Part shown: positions 1 through 8,629 of the stretch, piece after piece | Layout of the letters: the number at the start of each line of letters is the position of its first letter | Position numbering within the stretch: the first letter of the stretch is position 1 | Made by a program: the position numbers and the translations under genes | Notes under the pieces: model-generated | The model's database searches: none | What the model was told of the DNA's origin: nothing | What the model saw: only the letters and a program-made list of their open reading frames with translations | Assembly: GCA_963723745.1 (NCBI GenBank) | Contig: CAVRRZ010000004.1 | Span: forward strand, 186,001 to 250,000 | Reading direction: 5' to 3' | Length of the DNA: 64,000 bases | Origin: CAVRRZ01 sp963723745 | GTDB taxonomy: Bacteria > Actinomycetota > Actinomycetes > Mycobacteriales > Geodermatophilaceae

Positions 1-210
1 TTGAGGCCGCGTTAACCCGGTTGACTTAGGGCGCCGACCGCCGCTGATCAGTTCTGGTAGACCTCCCAGAGCCCAGCGCGCCCGCCTCCGAGTCGATGCT
101 CGGCAGACCGCACGGAGCTCCTCCGTCGGATCGCGGCGGTAAGGCACGTGGAAGGCACGACGCCCACATGAACGAACCCTTGAGCAGCGCCTTTGCGGCT
201 GGAGCAACCA

Positions 211-257
211 AGCCTTCCAAGCTGGCCATGCCGGTTCGATCCCGGTCACCCGCTCCA
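211..257 (+). other. tRNA-Gly(TCC) 3' fragment, att-like
   Basis: This stretch matches the anticodon loop (CTTCCAA), T-arm (GGTTCGATCC) and acceptor end (TCACCCGCTCCA) of a glycine tRNA. The 5' half of a tRNA is not present upstream, so it is not a functional gene. Anticodon-to-3'-end pieces are the usual footprint left by tyrosine integrases that target tRNA genes. A better preserved copy lies at 25422-25469 and a shrunken one at 31174-31195. The rest of 1-370 shows no gene I can support. Confidence 0.65.
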
Positions 258-370
258 CCTTCTGGCCAGCTCGGATCCCCAACTGGCCAGCTCAGCTGCA
301 CATCGGGGCCATCTTCGTGCCTCAGTGGTTCCGACCGTTGCTAACCGCTGACGTTCGCTTTTGGCCCCTG

Positions 371-2047
371 CTTAAGCCTCGATCCACCGATGAGGCGGGC
401 GTCTGATCCCTTTTCGGGCGAACGTGCGTGTGGTCGCGGCAGGGCGTGAAGGATCCGCCGGTCTGCCCGGCTTTTCCACTGTGGGTCGTCTCGTCGGGGC
501 AGACGCGGTTGGTCAGGTCACCGTGGCGACGGGCTTTGTGAAGAGCGCGTCGTAGAGCGCTGTCCAGGCCGTCTTCCAGGGCCAGCTGCTGGGCAGATGA
601 ACATGAATCCGCCGGGCCGAGGTGGCGATCCGGGCCGGGACGGCGACGAGCTTGCGCCGGATCGTCGCGGTGGTCGCCTTCGCCAGCGCCGCCGCCTTCG
701 TCAGGGTTCCGGCGGCGCGGGTGAGGTTGAAGGCCATCACGGCACAGACGAGCCAGGCGGCGTTGGCGTTGAACACCCCCGAGGGCAGGTGGGCCAGCGC
801 GGAGGCCTTGAGGTCGGCGTGGACGTTCTCGATGATCGCGTGCCGGCGGTGGGTCTGGTCCGCGGCGACCGTGTCCAGGGCGGCGGGGTCGGTGGTGGTG
901 AAGAACGCGTGGAACCGCCAGGTGTCGAACAGCGTGTCCTGGCCGTCGTTCTTCTTGGGGTTCAGGTCGGGGATGCGGCGCACGATCAGCCGGCCGGGAA
1001 TCTGCTCGGCCTTCTTGTGGGAGGTGAACGCGGTGAACGGCACCTCGGCGACCTGGGCCCTGGAGATCCAGTTGCTGGTGGTCTCGTCGTAGACCGCGTC
1101 GGTGTACTTGATCGTGGTCCACGCGTGCTCGCCGATCGTCGTGATCGCGCGCTTGACCGCCGGATCCATGCGCACGGTGATCGACACCTGCCCGCCGGCG
1201 GTGCGCACCGCGGCGACCAGGGCGTGGGAGTAGAACGCCGAGTCCGCCCGCACCAGCACGTCCCGCCCGGCCAGCTGGCTGCGCCGGACCAGGGCGAGGG
1301 CGTCGGTGGCCAGCCTCGCCGCCCCGCGCGGCGAGCCGACCGACCCCTTGCGCAGCCGCTGGGCGGCGATGACCGGCGCAACCTGACCGGTGGAGACGGT
1401 CGCGAGCAGGGCGTTGAGGCCCCGGATCCCGGAGTACCCGAACGCCGCGCCCTGCTTGGCGTAGCCGTGCACCTCGATGATGGTGTCGTCGAGGTCGAGC
1501 AGCACCGTGCCCGCGTCCTCACCGCGGCCGAGCAGCTCGGTGTGCTCGGCGAGGTTGAGCAGGAACCGGGAGGCCACCGCGTCGGCCTGCCGGACGTGGC
1601 CGAAGGTGAACGAGCGCAGAAACGAGCCCAGCGTCGAGGGGGCATACGCGCCGGTGAAGACCTTGCCCATCCCGCCGTGCCGCAGCAGGGCCATGTCCTC
1701 GATGCTGTCCGCGCCGGCGGCCATGCCCGCCACCAGCGAGGAGAGCTTCAGGCCGGCGTTGGCGCCCTTGTCCGTCGGCACGCTCAACCACTCGTCGGCC
1801 AGCTCACGCAGGCCGGCCTTGCCGGCCAGCGCCATCAGCGGGACCAGGCCCGCCGCCGACACGAGGTTGGGCTCATCGAACGTCGCAGACACCACCGGGT
1901 GGGTGTGGGAAAGTTGCATCTACGAGATGCCCTTCTTGATCTGGCGATACGGACCTTAGACAAGTCGTATCTTCCCAGCTCAGAGGGGCATTTCGGCGTT
2001 CCCACGCCCGTCCGCGGCGCTCAGCCCATCGGTGGATCGAGGTTAAG
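371..2047 (-). mobile_element. IS1380-family insertion sequence
   Basis: The element contains one transposase gene. It is bounded by inverted repeats: left 371-392 (CTTAAGCCTCGATCCACCGATG) is nearly identical to the reverse complement of right 2027-2047. I could not see a convincing target duplication, so the outer limits may be off by a few bases. Confidence 0.8.
513..1919 (-). CDS. IS1380-family transposase
   Basis: This 468-residue DDE transposase catalyses cut-and-paste movement of the surrounding element. The length fits the family. The catalytic core is visible as LLDLDDTIIEVHGYAKQ (about residues 140-157) and VLVRADSAFYSHALVAA (about 222-238), followed by the FFTTTD segment near residue 340. 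The reading frame is uninterrupted, so the copy may be active. It is unrelated at sequence level to the second IS1380-type transposase at 53689-55116, so the two represent separate arrivals. Confidence 0.88.
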   Translation of the reverse strand: MQLSHTHPVVSATFDEPNLVSAAGLVPLMALAGKAGLRELADEWLSVPTDKGANAGLKLSSLVAGMAAGADSIEDMALLRHGGMGKVFTGAYAPSTLGSFLRSFTFGHVRQADAVASRFLLNLAEHTELLGRGEDAGTVLLDLDDTIIEVHGYAKQGAAFGYSGIRGLNALLATVSTGQVAPVIAAQRLRKGSVGSPRGAARLATDALALVRRSQLAGRDVLVRADSAFYSHALVAAVRTAGGQVSITVRMDPAVKRAITTIGEHAWTTIKYTDAVYDETTSNWISRAQVAEVPFTAFTSHKKAEQIPGRLIVRRIPDLNPKKNDGQDTLFDTWRFHAFFTTTDPAALDTVAADQTHRRHAIIENVHADLKASALAHLPSGVFNANAAWLVCAVMAFNLTRAAGTLTKAAALAKATTATIRRKLVAVPARIATSARRIHVHLPSSWPWKTAWTALYDALFTKPVATVT

Positions 2048-2093
2048 GCACGCGTAAGGCACGCCCTCGGCACCACATCTGAAGTGACCCCCG

Positions 2094-2394
2094 TCAGGCG
2101 GACACCTCGTTCTGTGTCAGGTGCATGGTCTCGTAGTCGGTCGGGCTGAGGTTGCCGAGCCGGGAGTGCCGGCGGCGGGTGTTGTAGAAGCCTTCGAGGT
2201 AGGAGAAGACCTCCATCTCCAGTTCGTGGCGGGTGGGCCAGGAGCGGCGGTAGATCAGTTCGGTCTTCAGGGTGGCGAACACCGATTCGGCCATCGCGTT
2301 GTCGAACGCCGACCCGACCCGCCCCATCGAGGCCAGCAGCCCGGAGGCGCGCAGAGCCTTGCCGAACTCGTAGGCCGTGTACTGACTGGTCTCA
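2094..2394 (-). pseudogene. IS3 transposase OrfB, C-terminal part
   Basis: This is the C-terminal part of an IS3-group integrase-core transposase. It shows GSAFDNAMAESVFATLKTEL with the catalytic glutamate, then the typical ending RRRHSRLGNLSPTDYE. The N-terminal part continues at 3828-4446; the reading is interrupted exactly at the DRGSQ/YTAYEF boundary by the IS30. The few residues before YTAYEF come from the IS30 end. The protein cannot be made in one piece. Confidence 0.88.
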
Positions 2395-3788
2395 ACTGGT
2401 CGTTGCAACACCGGCCTGGTGCAGCGAGCGTAGGTGCTCGTCGAGGACCTCGGCGGGTGTCTTCCAGCCGAGGACCTTGCGGGGTCTGCTGTTGATCGCG
2501 GCTTGGACCGCGAGGAGGTCTTGTTGGGTCCAGCGGGAGAGGTCGGTGCCCTTGGGGAAGTACTGGCGCAGCAGGCCGTTGGTGTTCTCGTTCGTGCCGC
2601 GCTGCCAGGGTGAGTGCGGGTCGGCGAAGTAGACAGCGATGCCGGTGTCGACCTTGAACTGGGCGTGCGCGGAGAGCTCCTTGCCGCGGTCCCAGGTCAG
2701 CGAGCGCAGCAGCTCGGCGGGCATCGTGGTCATCGTCGTGGTGAGGGCGTCCTTCATCGCGATGGCGCCGTAGCCGCCGAGGGCGGGTCCGTTCTTGACC
2801 GGCGCGACGGTGCCGTAGCCCGCGTAGTCGAGGCAGGTGAACGAGCAGCGTGTAGCGGCTGGTGCGCTCGACGACGGTGCCGATCGCCGACCGGTTCAGC
2901 CCGATGATGAGGTCGCCTTCCCAGTGGCCGGGGACCGCCCGGTCCTCGGCTTCGGCGGGCCGCTCGCTGAGCACGACGTCGGCGGTGACGTGGCCCTGCG
3001 GCTTGTTGCGCGAGCGTTCGCGGGGCTTGCGCAGCGCTCGTCCGGTCCGCAGGCAGGCCACCAGCTCACGCTTGAGCGCGCCGCGCCCTTGGATGTAGAG
3101 CGCCTGGTAGATCGCCTCGTGGCTGATGCGCATGTCGGCATCGTCGGGGAAGTCGAGGACGAGCCGTCGGCAGATCTGCTCCGGACTCCAGGCCGTCGCC
3201 CAGCGCCGGTCGTCGCGATGCGGCTTGTTCAAGCCCTTCCAGGTCGTCGGCGGCCCGGCTGCGACGCTGCCGTCGGGTCGCTGCAGCTGCCCACTCAGCC
3301 GCATCTGGACGTACTCCTGCAGCCGTGGGTTGCGTCGCGAGCTTCGCCGGCTTGGGCCGCCGGGCGGCGGTCTGCGCCTTCCACTGCGCGACCGTCGCCC
3401 GGTAGTCGCGCTTGCCGCTGCGGGTCGCGGCGTTGCGCCGCAGCTCTCGAGAGATCGGTGCCGGGATCGCGCTGGAGTTCTCGAGCGATCGCCCGGACGC
3501 CGAGGCCCTGCGCCTTCAGCAGCGCGAGCTCCTCACGCTCGTGGAACGACAGGTAGCGGCCGGTGGGCTCGGCCAAGCTCAGCGGCGGCATGCCGCCAGC
3601 GTGGCGAAACCAGCGCGACCCGACCGGCCAGTCGACACGCCGACCTCGAGCGCCGCGTCCTCGGTGCGCTTGCCCTGCGCGATCAGCCGCCAGAACTCGC
3701 GCTCCACCTGCCGGGCCGGCATCGGCCGACCCGGCGACCGCATCGCCGGACGCAGAGCCCGATCCGCCTGCTGCTGACGCCGTGCCAT
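2392..3788 (-). pseudogene. IS30-family transposase, frameshifted
   Basis: An IS30 transposase is recognisable from start (MARRQQQADRALRPAMRS) to end (LRSLHQAGVATTS). In the middle are the HTH segment SFHEREELALLKAQGLGVRA, GHWEGDLIIGLNRSAIGTVV, and YFADPHSPWQRGTNENTNG with the conserved NENTNG motif. The reading shifts frame at about 3640, 3460 and 2830, so this copy is dead unless the indels are sequence errors. The stop codon lies inside the terminal inverted repeat. Confidence 0.82.
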
Positions 3789-3827
3789 CGCACACCTCCG
3801 AGATCACGGGGTGTTGCGACGACCGAT
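2395..3827 (-). mobile_element. IS30-family element inserted in an IS3
   Basis: The ends carry a shared inverted repeat, GGTGTTGCAACGACCAG on one side (2396-2412) and GGTGTTGCGACGACCGA on the other (3810-3826). The element sits inside the orfB of the IS3 at 2078-4796. A relative of this IS30 is itself cut by an IS3 at 6575-8190. Confidence 0.8.
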
Positions 3828-4446
3828 TGAGTCCGCCCTGCGATCCGCGGTCGGTGTGGTGCACCGTTCCGGCCGGCGGCTTGCGGGTGGTGATGGCCAT
3901 GCCAACCGCGTCCAGGACCAGTTCGGTGCGCAGGTGGTCGGCCATCGCCCAGCCCACGACCTTGCGACTGAAGGCGTCGACCACGACGGCGAGGTAGACG
4001 AAGCCCTCCCAGGAGCGCAGGTAGGAGATGTCGGCGACCCACAGCTGATTCGGCGCGGCGGCGGTGAAGTCGCGCTCGACCCGGTCCGGGGCGGTCGCGG
4101 TGGAGACCGAGCGGCGGCCGTACTTGCCGCGCCGGCGCCGGTGCACTCCCTCGATCGCGCCCAGCCGCATCAGGCGGGCGACCCGTTTGCGGTTCCAGGC
4201 GTGCCCGCGGTCGCGGACCTCGGCGGTCAGCCGGCGGGCGCCATAGATCCGGCGATGGGAGATCCAGGCGTCCCGCGCGGCCTCGATCGCGTAGGCCTCC
4301 TCGAGTTCGGCGGCCGTCGGCCCGCCGGCGCGGGCGGCCCAGGCATAGAAGCTGGTGGGGCTGATCCGGAACACCCGACAGAGACGGCGCACGCCGTAGC
4401 TAGTCTTCTCCGCGGCGATGAACTCGCAGACCAGTCCGCGGCTCAC
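3828..4446 (-). pseudogene. IS3 transposase OrfB, N-terminal part
   Basis: This is the N-terminal two thirds of OrfB. It has the HTH-21 region (RRIYGARRLTAEVRDRGHAW) and the first two catalytic aspartates of the rve core (LWVADISYLRSWEGFVYLAV and HHTDRGSQ). The start overlaps the orfA stop by four bases, as is usual when orfB is translated by coupling or frameshifting. The rest of the gene is at 2094-2391, beyond the IS30. Confidence 0.88.
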
Positions 4447-4733
4447 CGGCCCGTCTCCCGAGCGAAGAAGACCGCGGCTTTTTTCAAGATCTCCCGCTCG
4501 AGTTCCAGCTCGGCGACCTTGCGCCGCAGCCGGGCCAGCTCCATCCGCTCATCGGCGGTGAGAGCGGCAGGCCCGGCGGCTCGCTCGCGGCGCTCGGCGG
4601 CCACCCAGTTGCGCAGGGTCTCGTGATTGATGCCCAGCTCGCCGGCGACCTCGCGGACGCTGCGCCGGCTGTCCAGCACCAGCTGCGCGGCTCGCTGCCG
4701 GAACTCCTCCGGGTACTTGCTCCGTCGGCCCAA
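4443..4733 (-). CDS. IS3 transposase OrfA
   Basis: This 96-residue helix-turn-helix and leucine-zipper protein binds the element ends in the IS3 family. It opens with MGRRSKYPEEFRQRAAQLVL, has the HTH GELGINHETLRNWV, and ends in the heptad segment ELARLRRKVAELELEREILK. The gene is intact, but its partner orfB is split by an IS30, so this copy cannot transpose unaided. Confidence 0.9.
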   Translation of the reverse strand: MGRRSKYPEEFRQRAAQLVLDSRRSVREVAGELGINHETLRNWVAAERRERAAGPAALTADERMELARLRRKVAELELEREILKKAAVFFARETGR

Positions 4734-4796
4734 CGGGTCCTCCCTCCTTGGCTGTTGCCAAGTCTGGAGGTGTTCAGCCGACGGGGGTCACTTCAG

Positions 4797-5033
4797 AGCG
4801 CCGTTGTTGACGTGATCGGACAGGAACGCCAGTACGGGCCCCCGAAGTCGGCAGCTGGCCGTCGCTCCGTCGCCATTCCGCCGCACATCATCGGCGACCT
4901 GGAGCGCCACCTCGCGGTGTACGCCCAGGCCGGAGCGCATGGGCTGGTCTTCGTAGGACCGAAGGGCGGCCCGATCCGCAACAACAACTTTGCTTCACGA
5001 GTGTGGGCACCAGCAGCGAAGGCGGCCGGACTC
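4797..5033 (+). pseudogene. tyrosine integrase, middle fragment
   Basis: This is the central part of a phage-type tyrosine recombinase catalytic domain: AAGRRSVAIPPHIIGDLERH followed by AHGLVFVGPKGGPIR. The N-terminal half is missing, because the reading starts where the IS3 ends at 4796. The C-terminal part resumes at 6351 after an IS3 insertion. A second, near-identical fragment lies at 30728-31116. Such enzymes integrate elements at tRNA 3' ends, which matches the tRNA-Gly fragments in this window. Confidence 0.82.
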
Positions 5034-5048
5034 TGTCCCGCCCCGGGT

Positions 5049-5996
5049 TCAGTGGAGACTCGGAACTGACGCGGCGACGGTAGCCGCCGCGATGTTGTGC
5101 CGGTAGAAGGTGTCCTCGTGCTCGGCCGGTGGAACCAGGCCGATCTCGCCGTGCAGGCGTCGGTGGTTGAACCAGTCGATGTACTCGGCGACGGCGATCT
5201 CCAGGTCGTCGATGCCCTTCCACGGGCCCCTGTTGCGGACCAGCTCGGCCTTGAACAGCGAGTTGAACGCCTCGGCCAGGGCGTTGTCATAGCTGTCGCC
5301 GGTGGAGCCGACGGAGGCGACCGCGCCGGCCTCGGCGAGGCGCTGGGTGTACCGCACGGCGAGGTATTGCACGCCCTTGTCCGAGTGGTGAATGAGCCCG
5401 CCGAGGTCCCGCCCAGTCCGGCGGCGGGTCCAGACGCCCATCTCCAGCGCGTCGAGGGCCAGGTCGGTGCGCAAGGACTTCGACAGTTGCCAGCCCACCA
5501 CCCGGCGGGAATAGACGTCGACGACGAAGGCGGCGTAGACCCAGCCGGAGAAGGTGCGGCAGTAGGTGATGTCGGCGACCCACAGCTGGTCCGGGCCGGT
5601 CGCGGTGAACGCGCGGTCGACCAGGTCCGGGCGGGTGTCCAGGCCACTCCCGGGCACGGTGGTGCGCGGTCCCTTCGCCCGCGTGATGCCGCGCAGCCCG
5701 GCGGAACGCATCAGCCGCTCGACGGTGCAGCGGGCCACGGCGTGGCCCTGCCGGCGCACTTCGGCATGCACCTTGCGGGCGCCGTAGACCCCGTAGTTGT
5801 CGGCGTGCACCTTCTCGATCACCGCGGTGGTCGCTGCGTCGGTCTGTGACCGTGCCGAGGGTGGCCGGGTGCGCTGGGCGTAGTAGGTGCTCGGGGCGAT
5901 CTTCGCGCCGGCCTCGGTGAGGACGCGGCAGATCGGCTCGACCCCGTGTTCGAGCTTGTGCTGGTCGATGTAGTCGACGATCAGCGGGAGGGGCGG
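5049..5996 (-). CDS. IS3 transposase OrfB
   Basis: This integrase-core transposase has the HTH segment YGVYGARKVHAEVRRQGHAV and the DDE residues in LWVADITYCRTFSGWVYAAF, HHSDKGVQY and YDNALAEAFNSLFKAEL. The first ATG is internal at 5822, but the coding frame runs upstream through VEPICRVLTEAGAKIAPSTY and overlaps orfA one base back. Translation is therefore probably by programmed -1 frameshifting as an OrfAB fusion, as known for this family. The frame is open throughout, so the element may be active. Confidence 0.88.
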   Translation of the reverse strand, partial: PPLPLIVDYIDQHKLEHGVEPICRVLTEAGAKIAPSTYYAQRTRPPSARSQTDAATTAVIEKVHADNYGVYGARKVHAEVRRQGHAVARCTVERLMRSAGLRGITRAKGPRTTVPGSGLDTRPDLVDRAFTATGPDQLWVADITYCRTFSGWVYAAFVVDVYSRRVVGWQLSKSLRTDLALDALEMGVWTRRRTGRDLGGLIHHSDKGVQYLAVRYTQRLAEAGAVASVGSTGDSYDNALAEAFNSLFKAELVRNRGPWKGIDDLEIAVAEYIDWFNHRRLHGEIGLVPPAEHEDTFYRHNIAAATVAASVPSLH

Positions 5997-6313
5997 TCGA
6001 GCTCCGCCGCGAAGAAAGCCGACGCGCTCTTGAGGATCGCGTTCGCCCGGCGCAGCTCCCGGTTCTCGCGCTCGAGCTCGGCCAGCCGGGTGGCGTCATC
6101 GGTCGTGGTGCCGGGCCGGTGGCCCTCGTCGATCTCGGCCTGGATCACCCAGTTGCGCAGCGTCTCGGGGTTGATGCCCAGCTGTACGCCGATCCGCTTC
6201 AACGCCCCGGTCCGGGTCGCCGGGTCACGCCGTGCCTCGACCGCCAGCCGGGTCGCCCGCTCACGCAGCTCGTCGGGGTACTTCCTTGGTGCCGCCATGA
6301 CTCTCATCCTCAC
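5981..6313 (-). CDS. IS3 transposase OrfA
   Basis: This 110-residue DNA-binding partner has the HTH GVQLGINPETLRNWVIQAEI and the leucine-rich coiled stretch LAELERENRELRRANAILK. It ends in FFAAELDRPSR. The last codons overlap the OrfB frame, which lies one base back, the arrangement used for -1 frameshifting. Confidence 0.9.
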   Translation of the reverse strand: MRMRVMAAPRKYPDELRERATRLAVEARRDPATRTGALKRIGVQLGINPETLRNWVIQAEIDEGHRPGTTTDDATRLAELERENRELRRANAILKSASAFFAAELDRPSR

Positions 6314-6350
6314 GTGGATTGAGAGCCTCCATCAGACCCGGGGCGGGACA

Positions 6351-6566
6351 CTCCCGACCGGCGCCCACCTGCACGACCTCCGCGGCTGGGGCGCCACTAT
6401 CGCCGCCCAGCACGGAGCCACCACCAGGGAGCTGATGCACCGCCTCGGGCACGCCTCCCCCGCCGCAGCGCTGCGCTACCAGCGTGCCGAGCAAGAGCGA
6501 GATGCCGCTCTCGCCGCCTCGATGAGTGCGGCGGCGAGGCAGTCGCAAGGCAACCCGCCGTCCTGA
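6351..6566 (+). pseudogene. tyrosine integrase, C-terminal fragment
   Basis: This fragment continues the integrase interrupted at 5033. It contains HLHDLRGWGATIAAQHGATT and LMHRLGHASPAAALRYQRA. These carry the H-x-x-R, the following histidine of the LGHAS box, and the catalytic tyrosine in RYQRA. With 4797-5033 it rebuilds only the catalytic domain; the N-terminal arm-binding domain is lost, so the enzyme is not functional. Confidence 0.85.
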
Positions 6567-6574
6567 TTCGGCAT

Positions 6575-6819
6575 TGACCAGCGCTCGACACCGGCAGCAA
6601 GGTGTTCTTCGCCGACCCGCACTCGCCCTGGCAGCGACCGAGCAACGAGAACACCAACGGGCTGCTGCGGCAGTACTTCCCCAAGGGCACCGACTTTGTC
6701 CCGCTGGTCGGCCGAGGACCTCGAAGCCGTCGCGCTGACGATCAATGACAGGCCCCGCAAGGTGCTGGGCTGGAAGACCCCCGCGGAGGTCTTCGCCAAA
6801 CAGCTACGGTCCCTCCAAC
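6575..6819 (+). pseudogene. IS30 transposase C-terminal remnant
   Basis: The reading ALDTGSKVFFADPHSPWQR then SNENTNGLLRQYFPKGTD is the C-terminal core of an IS30 transposase. One frameshift lies near 6695, after which LEAVALTINDRPRKVLGWK and TPAEVFAKQLRSLQ follow. It is interrupted at 6819 by the IS3 at 6820-8164. The last codons and the terminal repeat (GGTGTTGCATCGAC) reappear at 8168-8190. The 5' part of the IS30 is missing. Confidence 0.8.
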
Positions 6820-6845
6820 TGAACCGCCCCGGCGAGTCCGGAGAC

Positions 6846-7802
6846 TCAGGTTGTTGAGACCCGAGCCCGGTCTTGGGCCGGGTGGTGACCGTAGAACACC
6901 TGCTCGTACTCGACCGGGGTCAGGTCGTGGCAGGCGGTGTGCAGCCGGCGGTTGTTGTGCCAGTCGACCCACTCCAGCGTGGCGAGCTCGACGTCGTCGA
7001 GCCCCTTCCAGGGTCCGCGGCGGCGGATGAGCTCGGTCTTGAACAGCCCGATGTGGGTCTCAGCCAGGGCGTTGTCCAGCGCGTCCCCGACCGTGCCGAC
7101 GCTGGGTGCGGCTCCGGCGGCGGCCAGCCGCTCGGTGAACGCAATGGATGTGTACTGCGAGCCGGCGTCGTTGTGGCACACGAGCCCGGACAGGTCGCTC
7201 ACGCCCTCGCGGCCGCGGGTCCAGATCGCCTGCTCGAGCGCGTCGAGCACCAGCTCGGTGCGCATGCTCGTCGCCGCCCGCCAGCCCAGGATCCGGCGGG
7301 AGTGGGCGTCGAGGACGAAGGCGACGTAGACGGTGCCCGACCAGGTCGCCACGTAGGTGAAGTCCGCCACCCAGACGGCGTCCGGGCGGGCCTGGGTGAA
7401 ACGGCGTTGCACCAGGTCCGCGGGGCGGGCCGCACCCGGATCGGCCACTGTCGTGCGGCGGATCCGGCCGCGGCGGGCGCCCTCCAGGCCGAGCTCGCGC
7501 ATCAACCGCTCGACGGTGCAGCGAGCCACCGGGATCCCTTCGCGGTTGAGCGCCAGCCAGACCTTGCGGGCGCCGTAGACGCCGTAGTTGGCCGCGTGCA
7601 CCCGGGCGATGTCGGCCTTGAGCTGCTCGTCCCGCTGGTCCCGGGCCGAGATGCGGCCGCGGGCGTCGTAAAAGGTGCTGGGGGCGATCGGCGTTCCGTG
7701 CTCGGTGAGCACCCGGCAGATCGGCTCGACCCCCCAGCGCAGCCCATCGTCGGTGCGCCGATCGGCGTGGGCTTCGATGAAGCTCACGAGGTCCGCTGTG
7801 GC
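6846..7802 (-). CDS. IS3 transposase OrfB
   Basis: This integrase-core transposase shows YGVYGARKVWLALNREGIPV, VWVADFTYVATWSGTVYVAF, CHNDAGSQYTSIAF and DNALAETHIGLFKTEL, which carry the DDE triad. The frame overlaps orfA with a one-base backward shift, so it is probably made as a frameshift fusion. It continues upstream through VEPICRVLTEHGTPIAPSTF without an early ATG. No disruption is visible. Confidence 0.88.
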   Translation of the reverse strand, partial: ATADLVSFIEAHADRRTDDGLRWGVEPICRVLTEHGTPIAPSTFYDARGRISARDQRDEQLKADIARVHAANYGVYGARKVWLALNREGIPVARCTVERLMRELGLEGARRGRIRRTTVADPGAARPADLVQRRFTQARPDAVWVADFTYVATWSGTVYVAFVLDAHSRRILGWRAATSMRTELVLDALEQAIWTRGREGVSDLSGLVCHNDAGSQYTSIAFTERLAAAGAAPSVGTVGDALDNALAETHIGLFKTELIRRRGPWKGLDDVELATLEWVDWHNNRRLHTACHDLTPVEYEQVFYGHHPAQDRARVSTT

Positions 7803-8113
7803 CGGTCGAGCTCGGCCGCGAAGAAACCCGCCGCCGCCTTGAGGATCTCGTTGGCGCGACGTAGTTCGCGGTTCTCCGCCCGCAGCCGGCGCAACTCTGC
7901 GGACTCCTCGCTGCTCACCCCGGGGCGGGTGCCGTCGTCGACCTCGGCCTTGCGGACCCACTTGCGCACCGTCTCGGTCGAGCCGATGCCCAGCTTCTGC
8001 GCCACCGAGCGCATCGCTTCCCACTCGGTGGCATGGTCCGGTCGGCTCTCGGCGACCAGGCGCACCGCCCGCTCCCGCAGCTCCTGCGGATACCGGACGC
8101 TTCGATCTGCCAC
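7784..8113 (-). CDS. IS3 transposase OrfA
   Basis: This 109-residue HTH and coiled-coil protein begins MADRSVRYPQELRERAVRLV, has AQKLGIGSTETVRKWVRKAE as the HTH, and AELRRLRAENRELRRANEIL as the zipper. It is similar in plan to the OrfA at 5981-6313 but clearly diverged, so the two IS3 copies are different elements. Confidence 0.9.
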   Translation of the reverse strand: MADRSVRYPQELRERAVRLVAESRPDHATEWEAMRSVAQKLGIGSTETVRKWVRKAEVDDGTRPGVSSEESAELRRLRAENRELRRANEILKAAAGFFAAELDRPQRTS

Positions 8114-8190
8114 GACTCCATCCTCCTCAAGGACTGGAGTCTCCGGACTCGCCGGGGCGGTTCAAACAGCCTGGTGTTGCATCGACTGGT

Positions 8191-8494
8191 TGAACTCGCC
8201 GAGTACAGCTCCCACGCCCTGGAACGCGAACTCCGCCGGCACGGCGCGCTGGCCAGCATGGGCAGCGTCGCCGACTGCTTCGACAACGCCCTGGCCGAAA
8301 GCGTGTTCGCCACCCTGGAGTGCGAGCTGTTCGACCGGCAGCCCGGCGGCCGGTTCACCACCCGACGCGAAGCCAAGCTCGCCGTCTTCGACTACCTCGA
8401 GACCTTCTACAACCCCCGCCGGCGGCACTCGGCCCTCGGCCAGATCGCGCCGGCGACCTTCGAAGCACGGCACACTCTCACCACCGCGGCCTGA
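8191..8494 (+). pseudogene. IS3 transposase OrfB C-terminal fragment
   Basis: The reading HGALASMGSVADCFDNALAE then FYNPRRRHSALGQIAPATFE is the end of another IS3 OrfB. It begins at the IS30 end (8168-8190), so an IS30 had inserted at the same protein position as in the copy at 2094-4446, just before the GxxSMG block. The IS3 right end follows, with the terminal segment about 8490-8545 also seen alone at 24793-24841. Confidence 0.82.
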
Positions 8495-8629
8495 GCCTCA
8501 GACCGCATCAACGAGGTGTCCACACAAGCGGGTCAACTCCACCGCCACTTCGCACCCCGAACCGAGTCCTGGCACGGCCCTTGGTAACTGGTACCCACCA
8601 CTACCGCGCCAGGTCACGAGAACTCCGGC

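Larger units (their letters stand above)
2078..4796 (-). mobile_element. IS3-family element split by an IS30
   Basis: Terminal inverted repeats are clear: TCTGAAGTGACCCCCGTC at 2078-2095 and its complement ending at 4796. Inside are orfA (4443-4733) and orfB, the latter cut in two by the IS30 at 2395-3827. The right end abuts a truncated integrase gene. Confidence 0.85.
5034..6350 (-). mobile_element. IS3-family element inserted in integrase
   Basis: The ends are exact. The inverted repeat TGTCCCGCCCCGGGT starts at 5034 and its complement ends at 6350. The trinucleotide CTC is present on both sides (5031-5033 and 6351-6353) as a target duplication. Removing the element and one CTC restores the integrase reading frame seen in the second copy at 30.9 kb. 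Confidence 0.93.
6820..8164 (-). mobile_element. IS3-family element inserted in IS30 remnant
   Basis: The terminal inverted repeats are 28 bases and perfect at the visible level: TGAACCGCCCCGGCGAGTCC from 6820, and its complement ending at 8164. The trinucleotide AAC flanks both sides (6817-6819 and 8165-8167) as a target duplication. Joining the flanks restores the IS30 ending RSLQQPGVAS. Confidence 0.93.

Noticed and set aside
211..257. Functional tRNA-Gly gene
   Set aside because: The D-arm and 5' acceptor strand are absent upstream of all three copies.
26..301. Minus-strand ORF containing GDRDRTGMASLEGL
   Set aside because: It is the reverse translation of the tRNA-Gly fragment, a well-known false ORF; there is no ribosome site.
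597..2057. 486-codon plus-strand ORF
   Set aside because: It is a shadow of the IS1380 transposase on the other strand; composition is dominated by Gly/Arg/Val runs.
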